Under the pieces are notes generated by a model. It was given only the letters and a program-made list of their open reading frames with translations, had not been told where the DNA came from and searched no databases. 64,000 nucleotides of DNA from Amia ocellicauda (Eukaryota > Chordata > Actinopteri > Amiiformes > Amiidae). Position numbers and translations under genes: made by a program. The DNA is taken from positions 9,283,357 through 9,347,356 of the forward strand of contig NC_089863.1 of the NCBI RefSeq assembly GCF_036373705.1, written 5' to 3'. Below are positions 56,985-64,000 of this stretch, one piece after another (position 1 is the stretch's first letter; each line of letters starts with the position of its first letter).

Positions 56985-57430
56985 GAATGCTGTTTTTATA
57001 CGTTTGCTTGTAGTAGTTGGTGGAATGTGGGTGGGGTGGGGGATGGGAGGGTTTGGGGTTGTTGCAGTGCTAATGATTTAGTGGATAGGTCTACAATGTT
57101 ATTGTTATGCTGAAATTATGAATGAAGTTCTTATTTAACCAAAACCTATATCTCTATCAACCTGAGGGGGGGGGCATTATTATTCTTGAAAATGTTGTGT
57201 TGGTTGCTGTGCTATGTGCTATACTGTATAAGATTGCGGGTTTTATACTTTTGCTTGTAGTAGTTGGTGGAATGTGGGTGGGGTGGGGGATGGGAGGGTA
57301 TGGGGTTTTTCCTGTGTTTCTGTTTTATGTGCTATACTGTATAAGATTGCGGGTTTTATACTTTTGCTTGTAGTAGTTGGTGGAATGTGGGTGGGGTGGG
57401 GGATGGGAGGGGTTGTTGCTGTGTTAATGA
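56985..57430 (+). repeat. Tandem G-rich repeats in the LINE 3' UTR
   Basis: Three copies of a unit containing TAGTAGTTGGTGGAATGTGG then GTGGGGTGGGGGATGGGAGG, beginning near 57010, 57256 and 57370, spaced by TGCTATACTGTATAAGATTG. Confidence 0.85.
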
Positions 57431-57500
57431 TTTAGTGGATTGCTGTACAGTGTTTTTGTTTATTTCAACGTGTAAATAAAGTGCTTATTAAAACCTAAAC

Positions 57501-57543
<43 letters not shown>
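57501..57543. repeat. (CTAT)n microsatellite tail
   Basis: About ten CTAT units directly after AAAACCTAAACC, forming the 3' terminus of the LINE. Confidence 0.95.
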
Positions 57544-57544
<1 letters not shown>

Positions 57545-57639
57545 GTGTGTATATATAACTAGTAGAGGCGGAGTTGGGGGGAGAGGGGGACCCATAAGGC
57601 ATTCATGCCCAGGGGCCCAGAAATTGTTAATTGAGTCCT

Positions 57640-57735
57640 GAATATAATGAAGCCATAAACCAGCACTTCCTGATAAGAAATCCCCACTACGTTCTCCTGG
57701 AAAAGGATATCCCTCATGGCAGGGTATTTCAGCAC
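57640..57735 (+). repeat. Partial segment B foldback
   Basis: CCATAAACCAGCACTTCCTG, ATAAGAAATCCCCACTACGT, TCTCCTGGAAAAGGATAT: one arm and the loop of the segment B foldback; the second arm is missing. Confidence 0.5.
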
Positions 57736-57769
57736 TGCGGCAATAAGTGGGCCTTGTCCTCCACTTCCC

Positions 57770-58085
57770 CCTGCTCTCCCTGCCCACACACTCTCTCCTC
57801 TCTGGGCTTCCCTGTCTGCTGGTGTCCTATCTCTGTCCGCAGGCTGTGGAGGGTGTTTTGGAATGTGAGCGCCTGCTTCTTGGCTTTCTTCTGGAAGAGC
57901 ACGACTCTAATCTCATCCAGGTTGGCAGTGAGGGCCAGTCCAGGACACTCAGGCTGAGATGCAGCCCCCCCGTGTGGATGTTAGCACGACCGCCCTGGTC
58001 TGCATAGACTGTGGGGCGGTGCGGGGGGACTCTGTGTGACGTAGCCCTTTCTCCTCATCCTCAGGATGCCGACACAACCGTAGAG
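57770..58085. repeat. Segment A, copy 3
   Basis: Best preserved copy. The minus strand reads LALTANLDEIRVVLFQKKA and KKQALTFQNTLHSLRTE without a stop over this stretch. Flanked by CTGTCCGCAG and CTCATCCTCAG on the plus strand. Product not recognised. Confidence 0.55.
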
Positions 58086-58199
58086 CCGTTATTAATGTTT
58101 TATATAAACTGTATTATGTTTTATATTAATAATAATATGCAGACCAAGCAAAGTCAATGTATTAAGCTAGCAACAACCACTTTGCAAGTTGTTCAGGGC

Positions 58200-58672
58200 A
58201 TACCCTCTAGACATTCCTGTCAATAATAAAAGGATCAAACTGCAGAGAGAGAGAGGGCCCACAGCTGTTTGTTAAAAGTCTGTTTGTGGATTTAAATTGC
58301 TTCCCCAGAATGGCAGGAACTGTCTTTGTTAATGATTGATTGACAGTTGTTAAAATAAGATCTGTGGGATCGGACCTTTCCCAGTATATCAAAGGAAGAC
58401 ATCTGTTCTTTGGATCCCACACCTCTTCGGAGGAAGACTACCATGAACATTACAAGGGTCAGAAATCTGACCTCAAGATTTCCACTCTGGGAAACCAGTG
58501 ACTGTCCCTGCCCACAGACCCACATGTCTTGCAATGTATAAAAGCTGTATACTTTTGTTATTCAGTGAGAGTCTCTATTGGTGAGCTTCCATGTTAAGCC
58601 TTCCAGGCCTGGCATGTTAAATAAATACATGTTATCATCTGTGCATCAAGAGTGAATTCTTCAACAACCATG
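58200..58672 (+). mobile_element. Candidate solo LTR
   Basis: Ordered promoter-like features: GTATAAAAGCTG (58538), then about 70 bp later AATAAATA (58620), then a stretch ending TCTTCAACA. This resembles a retroviral-type LTR (U3-R-U5), but I could not find a matching target duplication or a second LTR. Confidence 0.3.
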
Positions 58673-58754
58673 AGAAATAAAGAGATAAAAAGCAGGGATT
58701 TACTTTGGATAATATTTTGACTTTTATTTTATGATTCAAATTATTCTAATAATC

Positions 58755-59270
58755 ACTGCAGCACTACTTCTGATGCACAGTCAAGATAAACCGGCCCAGC
58801 AGAGTCTGTAGGACCCGTGAGGCTGAAGAATCCGCAAAACAAAATGGCGCCATGATGATTCCTGATGCAGGGAAGCTGCTCGTCTCTCCCTCGGCACAGA
58901 CCGCACCACTCTGATAGCACTGCTGTTGAGTGTGGAGCTGTAACTGTGCCATGGGACCAGGAAGAATCAGAGTAATAATCCTGAAACACCTGTAAAATAC
59001 CATGCATGCTGGATCTAGTCTTTGCTGATTCAAATGAGGCACAGAGATGGCCGCGCTGCTCGACCGCCAAGTGAAACAGCTGCACCTGGACTGGAGCTCT
59101 AGCACTGTGCGCTCCTGCTGCAGTGCTTAGAGACACTGAAGGACACCACATGATGAAACCATAAACCAGCACTTCCTATTAAGAAATGCCCCCCATGTTC
59201 TCCCGGAAATGTATTGAAACCGAGAGACTTTCTTAACGGGAAGTGTTGGCACAGCCGAGCTCTTATTGTT
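58755..59270 (+). repeat. Segment B, copy 4
   Basis: CTTCTGATGCACAGTCAAGA, GTGAAACAGCTGCACCTGGA, then the foldback CCAGCACTTCCTATTAAGAA ... TTTCTTAACGGGAAGTGTTG (59166-59250). A second, disrupted copy follows at 59283. Confidence 0.7.
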
Positions 59271-59282
59271 AGTGCGATCCCA

Positions 59283-59790
59283 GTGTCCCCCAGGCTAGAG
59301 TAAGCACAGTCAAGACAAACAGACCTAGCAGAGTCTGTAGGACCTGTGAGGCTGAAGAATCAGCTAAGCAAAATTGGCATTGTGACGATTCCAGATGCAG
59401 GGAAGCTGTCCGTCTCCCCCTTGGCACAGAGAGCACCACTCAGATAGCACTGCTGTGGATCGTGCAGTTGAGCGTCCATTCAGTTATTTTCTGTTTTGTA
59501 TTTGTAATTAATTTAGAACAATTTGCAGATTATATTTTTAACTTTGACATTATGGACGTTTTCTGTGTTGATCACTGGCAAAAACTCCTGATTAAATCCA
59601 TTCTGATTCCACAATGAAATGTGGAAAAGTCCAAGGGGCTGAATACTTTTGAGAGCCGCTGTAAAGGCACTCAAGGACACCATATGATGAAACCATAAAC
59701 CAGCACTTCCAATTAAGAAATGCCCCCCATGTTCTCCCGGAAAAGTATTGAAACTGAGAGACTTTCTTAAGGGGATGTGTTGTCATGCTC
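59283..59790 (+). repeat. Segment B, copy 5, interrupted
   Basis: Starts GTGTCCCCCAGGCTAGAGTA like 43721, ends with a foldback at 59697-59785. Its middle is replaced by a Tc1-like remnant (59490-59665). Confidence 0.6.
59490..59665. mobile_element. Tc1-like element remnant
   Basis: CACAATGAAATGTGGAAAAG then TCCAAGGGGCTGAATACTTT, GAGAGCCGCTGTA is the classical fish Tc1 right terminus; the rest of the element is gone. Confidence 0.7.
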
Positions 59791-60256
59791 TTATTGAGCC
59801 AAAAACCTAACCCTAACCCTGTTATACATGTGATTAAAACAGATGAAGTGCATGACATATTAATGTGTTTATGCTGTCGTATTCATATATTAATTCATGA
59901 GGAATCACAGCACCTTATTATAAATTGTGACCATGAATTGTTTTTTCACAAATTAAACCAAACAATATTTATGTTTTAATTAGACTAAATGATTACAAAT
60001 AATTATTGTGATTGTCATCCTTTGCATTTATACCGACACCGGTTATTTTGTTAGACACAGAGGAAGGGGAGGGGGGGTGGCGTGATACAGACAAACGGGC
60101 TGGACACCGGTCACTGACAGTGTTTATAACAAGTGTGCTCCCAGACATGCTCTATAATGGCTCTCTATAACACGGCTGCCTAGTGCTTTCATATATAAAC
60201 CTTTACTACCTTATTAACCTAGTAATAATAGTTAGGTAAAAATATGGTTATATATA

Positions 60257-61477
60257 CACTCACCTAAAGGATTATTAGGAACACCATACTAATACTGTGT
60301 TTGACCCCCTTTCGCCTTCAGAACTGCCTTAATTCTACGTGGCATTGGTTCAACAAGGTGCTGAAAGCATTCTTTAGAAATGTTGGCCCATATTGATAGG
60401 ATAGCATCTTGCAGTTGATGGAGATTTGTGGGATGCACATCCAGGGCACGAAGCTCCCGTTCCACCACATCCCAAAGATGCTCTATTGGGTTGAGATCTG
60501 GTGACTGTGGGGGCCAGTTTAGTACAGTGAACTCATTGTCATGTTCAAGAAACCAATTTGAAATGATTCGACCTTTGTGACATGGTGCATTATCCTGCTG
60601 GAAGTAGCCATCAGAGGATGGGTATATGGTGGTCATAAAGGGATGGACATGGTCATAAACAATGCTCAGGTAGGCCGTGGCATTTAAACGATGCCCAATT
60701 GGCACTAAGGGGCCTAAAGTGTGCCAAGAAAACATCCCCCACACCATTACACCACCACCACCAGCCTGCACAGTGGTAACAAGGCATGATGGATCCATGT
60801 TCTCATTCTGTTTACGCCAAATTCTGACTCTACCATCTGAATGTCTCAACAGAAATCGAGACTCATCAGACCAGGCAACATTTTTCCAGTCTTCAACTGT
60901 CCAATTTTGGTGAGCTTGTGCAAATTGTAGCCTCTTTTTCCTATTTGTAGTGGAGATGAGTGGTACCCGGTGGGGTCTTCTGCTGTTGTAGCCCATCCGC
61001 CTCAAGGTTGTACGTGTTGTGGCTTCACAAATGCTTTGCTGCATACCTCGGTTGTAACGAGTGGTTATTTCAGTCAAAGTTGCTCTTCTATCAGCTTGAA
61101 TCAGTCGGCCCATTCTCCTCTGACCTCTAGCATCAACAAGGCATTTTCGCCCACAGGACTGCCGCATACTGGATGTTTTTCCCATTTCACACCATTCTTT
61201 GTAAACCCTAGAAATGGTTGTGCTTGAAAATCCCAGTAACTGAGCAGATTGTGAAATACTCAGACCGGCCCGTCTGGCACCAACAACCATGCCACGCTCA
61301 AAATTGCTTAAATCACCTTTCTTTCCCATTCAGACATTCAGTTTGGAGTTCAGGAGATTGTCTTGACCAGGACCACACCCCTAAATGCATTGAAGCAACT
61401 GCCATGTGATTGGTTGGTTAGATAATTGCATTAATGAGAAATTGAACAGGTGTTCCTAATAATCCTTTAGGTGAGTG
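60257..61477 (-). mobile_element. Full-length Tc1-like transposon, DD36E type
   Basis: 1221 bp between TA duplications (60255-60256 and 61478-61479). The terminal inverted repeats are identical for 29 bp (starting CACTCACCTAAAGGATTATT). One uninterrupted transposase gene fills the element. The insertion lies in a (TA)n-rich target. A 333-bp deletion derivative is at 27053-27385. Confidence 0.93.
60289..61329 (-). CDS. Tc1/mariner transposase, intact, DD36E
   Basis: A 346-residue DNA transposase acting in the nucleus by cut-and-paste. Residues 1-120 form the paired helix-turn-helix DNA-binding region (SISQSAQLLGFSSTTISRVY; then TTRTTLRRMGYNSRRP). The DDE catalytic domain follows: D155 in VAWSDESRF, a Gly-rich loop at 190-193 (GGGG), D246 in YFQQDNAPCH and E283 in SPDLNPIEHLWD. 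There are 36 residues between the second D and E, against 34 in classic Tc1, which fits the DD36E (Incomer-type) group. The start is the MGKKG ATG next to the 5' UTR; the stop lies just inside the terminal repeat. No stop or frameshift, so it may be recently active. Confidence 0.93.
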   Translation of the reverse strand: MGKKGDLSNFERGMVVGARRAGLSISQSAQLLGFSSTTISRVYKEWCEMGKTSSMRQSCGRKCLVDARGQRRMGRLIQADRRATLTEITTRYNRGMQQSICEATTRTTLRRMGYNSRRPHRVPLISTTNRKKRLQFAQAHQNWTVEDWKNVAWSDESRFLLRHSDGRVRIWRKQNENMDPSCLVTTVQAGGGGVMVWGMFSWHTLGPLVPIGHRLNATAYLSIVYDHVHPFMTTIYPSSDGYFQQDNAPCHKGRIISNWFLEHDNEFTVLNWPPQSPDLNPIEHLWDVVERELRALDVHPTNLHQLQDAILSIWANISKECFQHLVEPMPRRIKAVLKAKGGQTQY

Positions 61478-61515
<38 letters not shown>

Positions 61516-61516
61516 A
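61478..61516. repeat. (TA)n/(TG)n microsatellite
   Basis: Dinucleotide run right after the Tc1 target site; it corresponds to the (TG)n at 18958 in the homologous segment. Confidence 0.9.
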
Positions 61517-61847
61517 GTGTTACAATGTCTGTTCCATGTGAGGCAAAGTGTGGATGCAGAGATCGACATTGAAAAAAATCATATGTCAATTGAAGATATT
61601 TCAGTCCCCCCCTCACAATCCTCACAGCCTCTAACAATCCTGTCTGATGCAGAACTCTTTGCTGAACTGTCGGTGACACACAGCTTGATTAGAAATATTG
61701 TTGTTTATGTAATGTGGTGTAATGCCAGCGGTGTCATGACGTTGGATCCTCCGCCAGCCCCTGTGGGTTCGATCATCTCTCTGAGGGTTATAAACACCCT
61801 GGACCCTTGCCTCTGTGTGTTACTGACCAGACTGAGGCGACTGCACC

Positions 61848-61903
<56 letters not shown>

Positions 61904-61904
61904 G
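61517..61904 (+). repeat. Segment C, copy 5, with (CT)n
   Basis: TTACAATGTCTGTTCCATGT, AACAATCCTGTCTGATGC and CCCCTGTGGGTTCGATCATC match the copies at 19 and 44 kb; a (CT)n tract fills 61853-61900. The open frame over it (61517-61954) reads LFHVRQSVDAEI, as in the other copies. Confidence 0.65.
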
Positions 61905-61924
61905 TGGACAGCGGTGATCTCCAG
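61905..61924 (+). other. 20-nt exon-like piece (V)DSGDLQ, copy at right
   Basis: AG at 61903-61904, TG GAC AGC GGT GAT CTC CAG, then GTCAGT. No GPCR follows inside the window; the array order predicts one beyond 64000. Confidence 0.4.
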
Positions 61925-62205
61925 GTCAGTACAGTTCACATGTACACTGTGTAGTGGATCATATTGTTGCTGTTATGGAGTCTGTTCAGGCTGTCCAGTC
62001 CAGCAGCTCATGAAGATATCTTTTCAGCTGTTCATAGTGTAAGGATTTGAATGTAATAATCCCGATCCCTACAGATGTGTATATATGGATGTGTAGAGGA
62101 CAGTGACAGGCATCTCTAGTTCACACAAGTGGGACGTGTTGGGCATGTTAAGAGACAAACACTAATCAGCATGACATCTGAGAGATAAGAGGTTGAAAAG
62201 TGTTA
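61925..62205 (+). repeat. Segment C downstream flank, duplicated
   Basis: Matches 19339-19610 (TCCAGTCCAGCAGCTCATGA, GATGTGTATATATGGATG, GGGACGTGTTGGGCA), confirming that the duplicated unit continues past the exon-like piece. Confidence 0.7.
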
Positions 62206-62209
62206 CATA

Positions 62210-62604
62210 AATTATATTCCGCCTCTTACTCAAAGCACATCTTTTCACACAGTACTTGGAATTTTAGTCCTTTACTTTCCTGTATAGCACTTTACAATGT
62301 TTTATCATGCTTCTTGCGTTACTTGTACTCATATTAGTTTGATTCCCCTATGCTCCCGTTCCTGTAGCCCTTGACTGTGACCTAACATCTTGTCCGCACT
62401 TAGCTTTTACTATCCAGGATGTAAGACCTAAGTTATTGTATTCACTTGTGTACATTTTAATTTGCAAAATGGATTATGCTTTGAATTGCTTTGTATAATG
62501 TAAATCTGAATTTGTAATGTTTGATGCCTTCTACTGAACTGTATTTTTGCCCTTTGTATTGTGCTTATGTTTTGTAAGTCGCCTTGGATAAGGATCTGCC
62601 AATA

Positions 62605-62605
<1 letters not shown>
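62210..62605 (+). mobile_element. Fish retroposon 3' part
   Basis: GTAAGTCGCCTTGGATAAGG then ATCTGCCAATAAATAATAAT is the forward form of the tails at 28410 and 49612, followed by an (AAT)n tail. Confidence 0.65.

Positions 62606-62662
<57 letters not shown>
62606..62662. repeat. (AAT)n microsatellite
   Basis: About 18 AAT units, serving as the tail of the preceding retroposon. Confidence 0.95.
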
Positions 62663-62802
62663 TATAAAAATCATCTCGTTATCATATTATATTGTTGAGG
62701 TTTCATGGTTCCATTCTATTTATTTTTATTTTTTATGGATTAATTCATCCATAATTAATTAAGGAGTGGCAACTCCCTGATTGATATTTTGAGGTGTTTC
62801 AT

Positions 62803-63975
62803 ATGGAGTGAATTCAGTGTCAAAATTAGCGAGCACAGAAATACAACTTGTACGTGCAGAACTACACTTACGGTTTTTATTTTACGCTTACAATTCAATT
62901 CTGCGCTCGTTCAATATCGTTTACACATTTGCAGTTTCGTGTGCACATGCGCAGTTCCCTCTACGCGCTCGCAGTTTTTTGACTGTTCACACCGACTCAA
63001 ACACAGCGCGGAGATCAGGCATCCTAGATGATCACCGCACTATCGATCTTAAGCTTAACGTGGTTTAATGTGCTTTAAGCATAACCATTACTTTGCAGAC
63101 TTTGTACGTTTAAAGTTAGGCACGTCCTACTATGAATAAAGGATCGATACGTTTTTATTAACATAGACAATATGATTATGACCTTAATCTGTGTATAATA
63201 ATTCACTTAGGTGAATATCTCTTAGAAAACGCTCAACGTGACTTACTGTACTAAAACATAGCCGTTTACATACAATCTATAAATGACAAGGCTGACACTT
63301 TCCAAACTGTTACACAAAAGATTGGATGTTTAAAATGATATTAAAAGCATAACTGTCTTGTCTTTTCTAAGCCCTATTGTTTTGTAGCCAAGCTGCATTG
63401 TGCTTAATGTGGTTTACTGTACTTAAAACTTAACCATTGATATCCAAATTTAATAAATGACAAGACTGACGTGACGCCTCTTCATTTGTATAGGCCTGGT
63501 AGGTGCGGGTCTTGTCGTTAGTAAAGTTGGATCTAAGTGCTTAACTTAAGTACAATAACCACATATAAGCTTTCAATATGAAGAACAATTCACACTTGGC
63601 TACAGCAAGGCTTAATGAGATACTTCTGCTTTTAATATCAATTTGAACATTACATATTTTGTCTATCAGCCTGGGTGGCGCCAGTCTTGTTAATTAAAAG
63701 TTTGAAAATAAATGGTTATATTTTAAAGTACAGTAAAACACGAGTTCAATATTAAGCGCAGTTACGTCTGGCTAGGGCTTAACACGACACTTTAAACATC
63801 CAATCTTTTGTTTAACAGTTTGGAAAGTGTCAGTCGTGTCAAACGAAACTGCAAATGTGCAATAGAATGAGCGCAGAATTGAATTGTAAGCGTAAAATAA
63901 AAACCGTAAGTGTAGTTTTGAACGTACAAGTTGTATTTCTGTGCTCGCTAATTTTGATAATGAATTCACTCCATT
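62803..63975. mobile_element. Foldback-type element with long terminal inverted repeats
   Basis: 62803-62945 pairs with 63850-63974 (TGGAGTGAATTCA; AAAATTAGCGAGCACAGAAA; AATTCAATTCTGCGCTC). A second inverted pair lies inside: 63290-63340 with 63785-63843 (AAAAGATTGGATGTTTAAA). Direct repeats of the CTTAACGTGGTTTAATGTG type recur at about 63053, 63228 and 63399. No transposase. Mirror-image frames on both arms are artefacts. Confidence 0.7.
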
Positions 63976-64000
63976 GCTCCATGTAAACAGTGAAGTGATT

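Larger units (their letters stand above)
51605..57545 (+). mobile_element. Near-complete Tx1-clade LINE
   Basis: Two-ORF non-LTR retrotransposon: ORF1 with a zinc knuckle, ORF2 with endonuclease, RT and a C-terminal CCHC-like region, a 3' UTR with tandem G-rich repeats, and a (CTAT)n tail at 57501-57543. The 5' limit is approximate. Frameshifts in both ORFs show that it is not autonomous as it stands. Confidence 0.85.

Noticed and set aside
59806-59821. Telomere-like CCTAACCCTAACCCTG
   Set aside because: Only about two and a half units, too short to argue for an interstitial telomere or a fusion point.

Overview
The window is vertebrate nuclear DNA, almost certainly from a ray-finned fish. 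It holds a PRMT5 gene with short introns and canonical GT-AG junctions, and a transposon mix typical of fish: Tc1/mariner, hAT and its MITEs, Tx1/L1-clade and CR1-like LINEs, and L2-type 3' tails. The wording of the CR1 3' tail suggests a non-teleost lineage (gar, bowfin or sturgeon type), but that is only an impression. I recognised no tRNA, rRNA or CRISPR.

Layout: (1) 1-4476, minus strand: the 5' eleven coding exons of PRMT5, with two purine-rich minisatellites in introns and a CCAAT/YY1-type promoter just upstream. (2) 4980-10470: non-coding DNA, an exon-like fragment (segment A) and a three-level transposon nest (CR1 LINE, then hAT, then Tx1 LINE), two insertions of which have exact target-site duplications. 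(3) 10471-24426: a near-perfect inverted repeat (arms about 6.17 kb, spacer about 1.6 kb), each arm carrying the same single-exon class A GPCR gene. (4) 24427-49000: two more GPCR paralogues at 35.9 and 47.8 kb in a segmentally duplicated array, separated by hAT, Tc1, LINE and ZBED-like insertions. (5) 49-57.5 kb: L1 fragment, perfect hairpin, near-complete Tx1 LINE with frameshifts. (6) 57.6-64 kb: another set of array segments without a GPCR inside the window, an apparently intact DD36E Tc1-like transposon, and a long inverted-repeat element at the right edge.

The organising theme is a GPCR array built from a repeated order of segments: A (exon-like fragment), B (about 500 bp repeat with a foldback end), C (segment with a 20-nt exon-like piece between AG and GT), D (GPCR) and a conserved 3' flank. 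GPCR spacing on the plus strand is about 12 kb. The leftmost unit is inverted head-to-head with the second, making the palindrome. The fourth GPCR has lost helix 8 and the C-terminal tail through a deletion and reads into its own 3' flank. Besides PRMT5, the GPCRs and one Tc1 transposase, the coding signals are transposon remnants.
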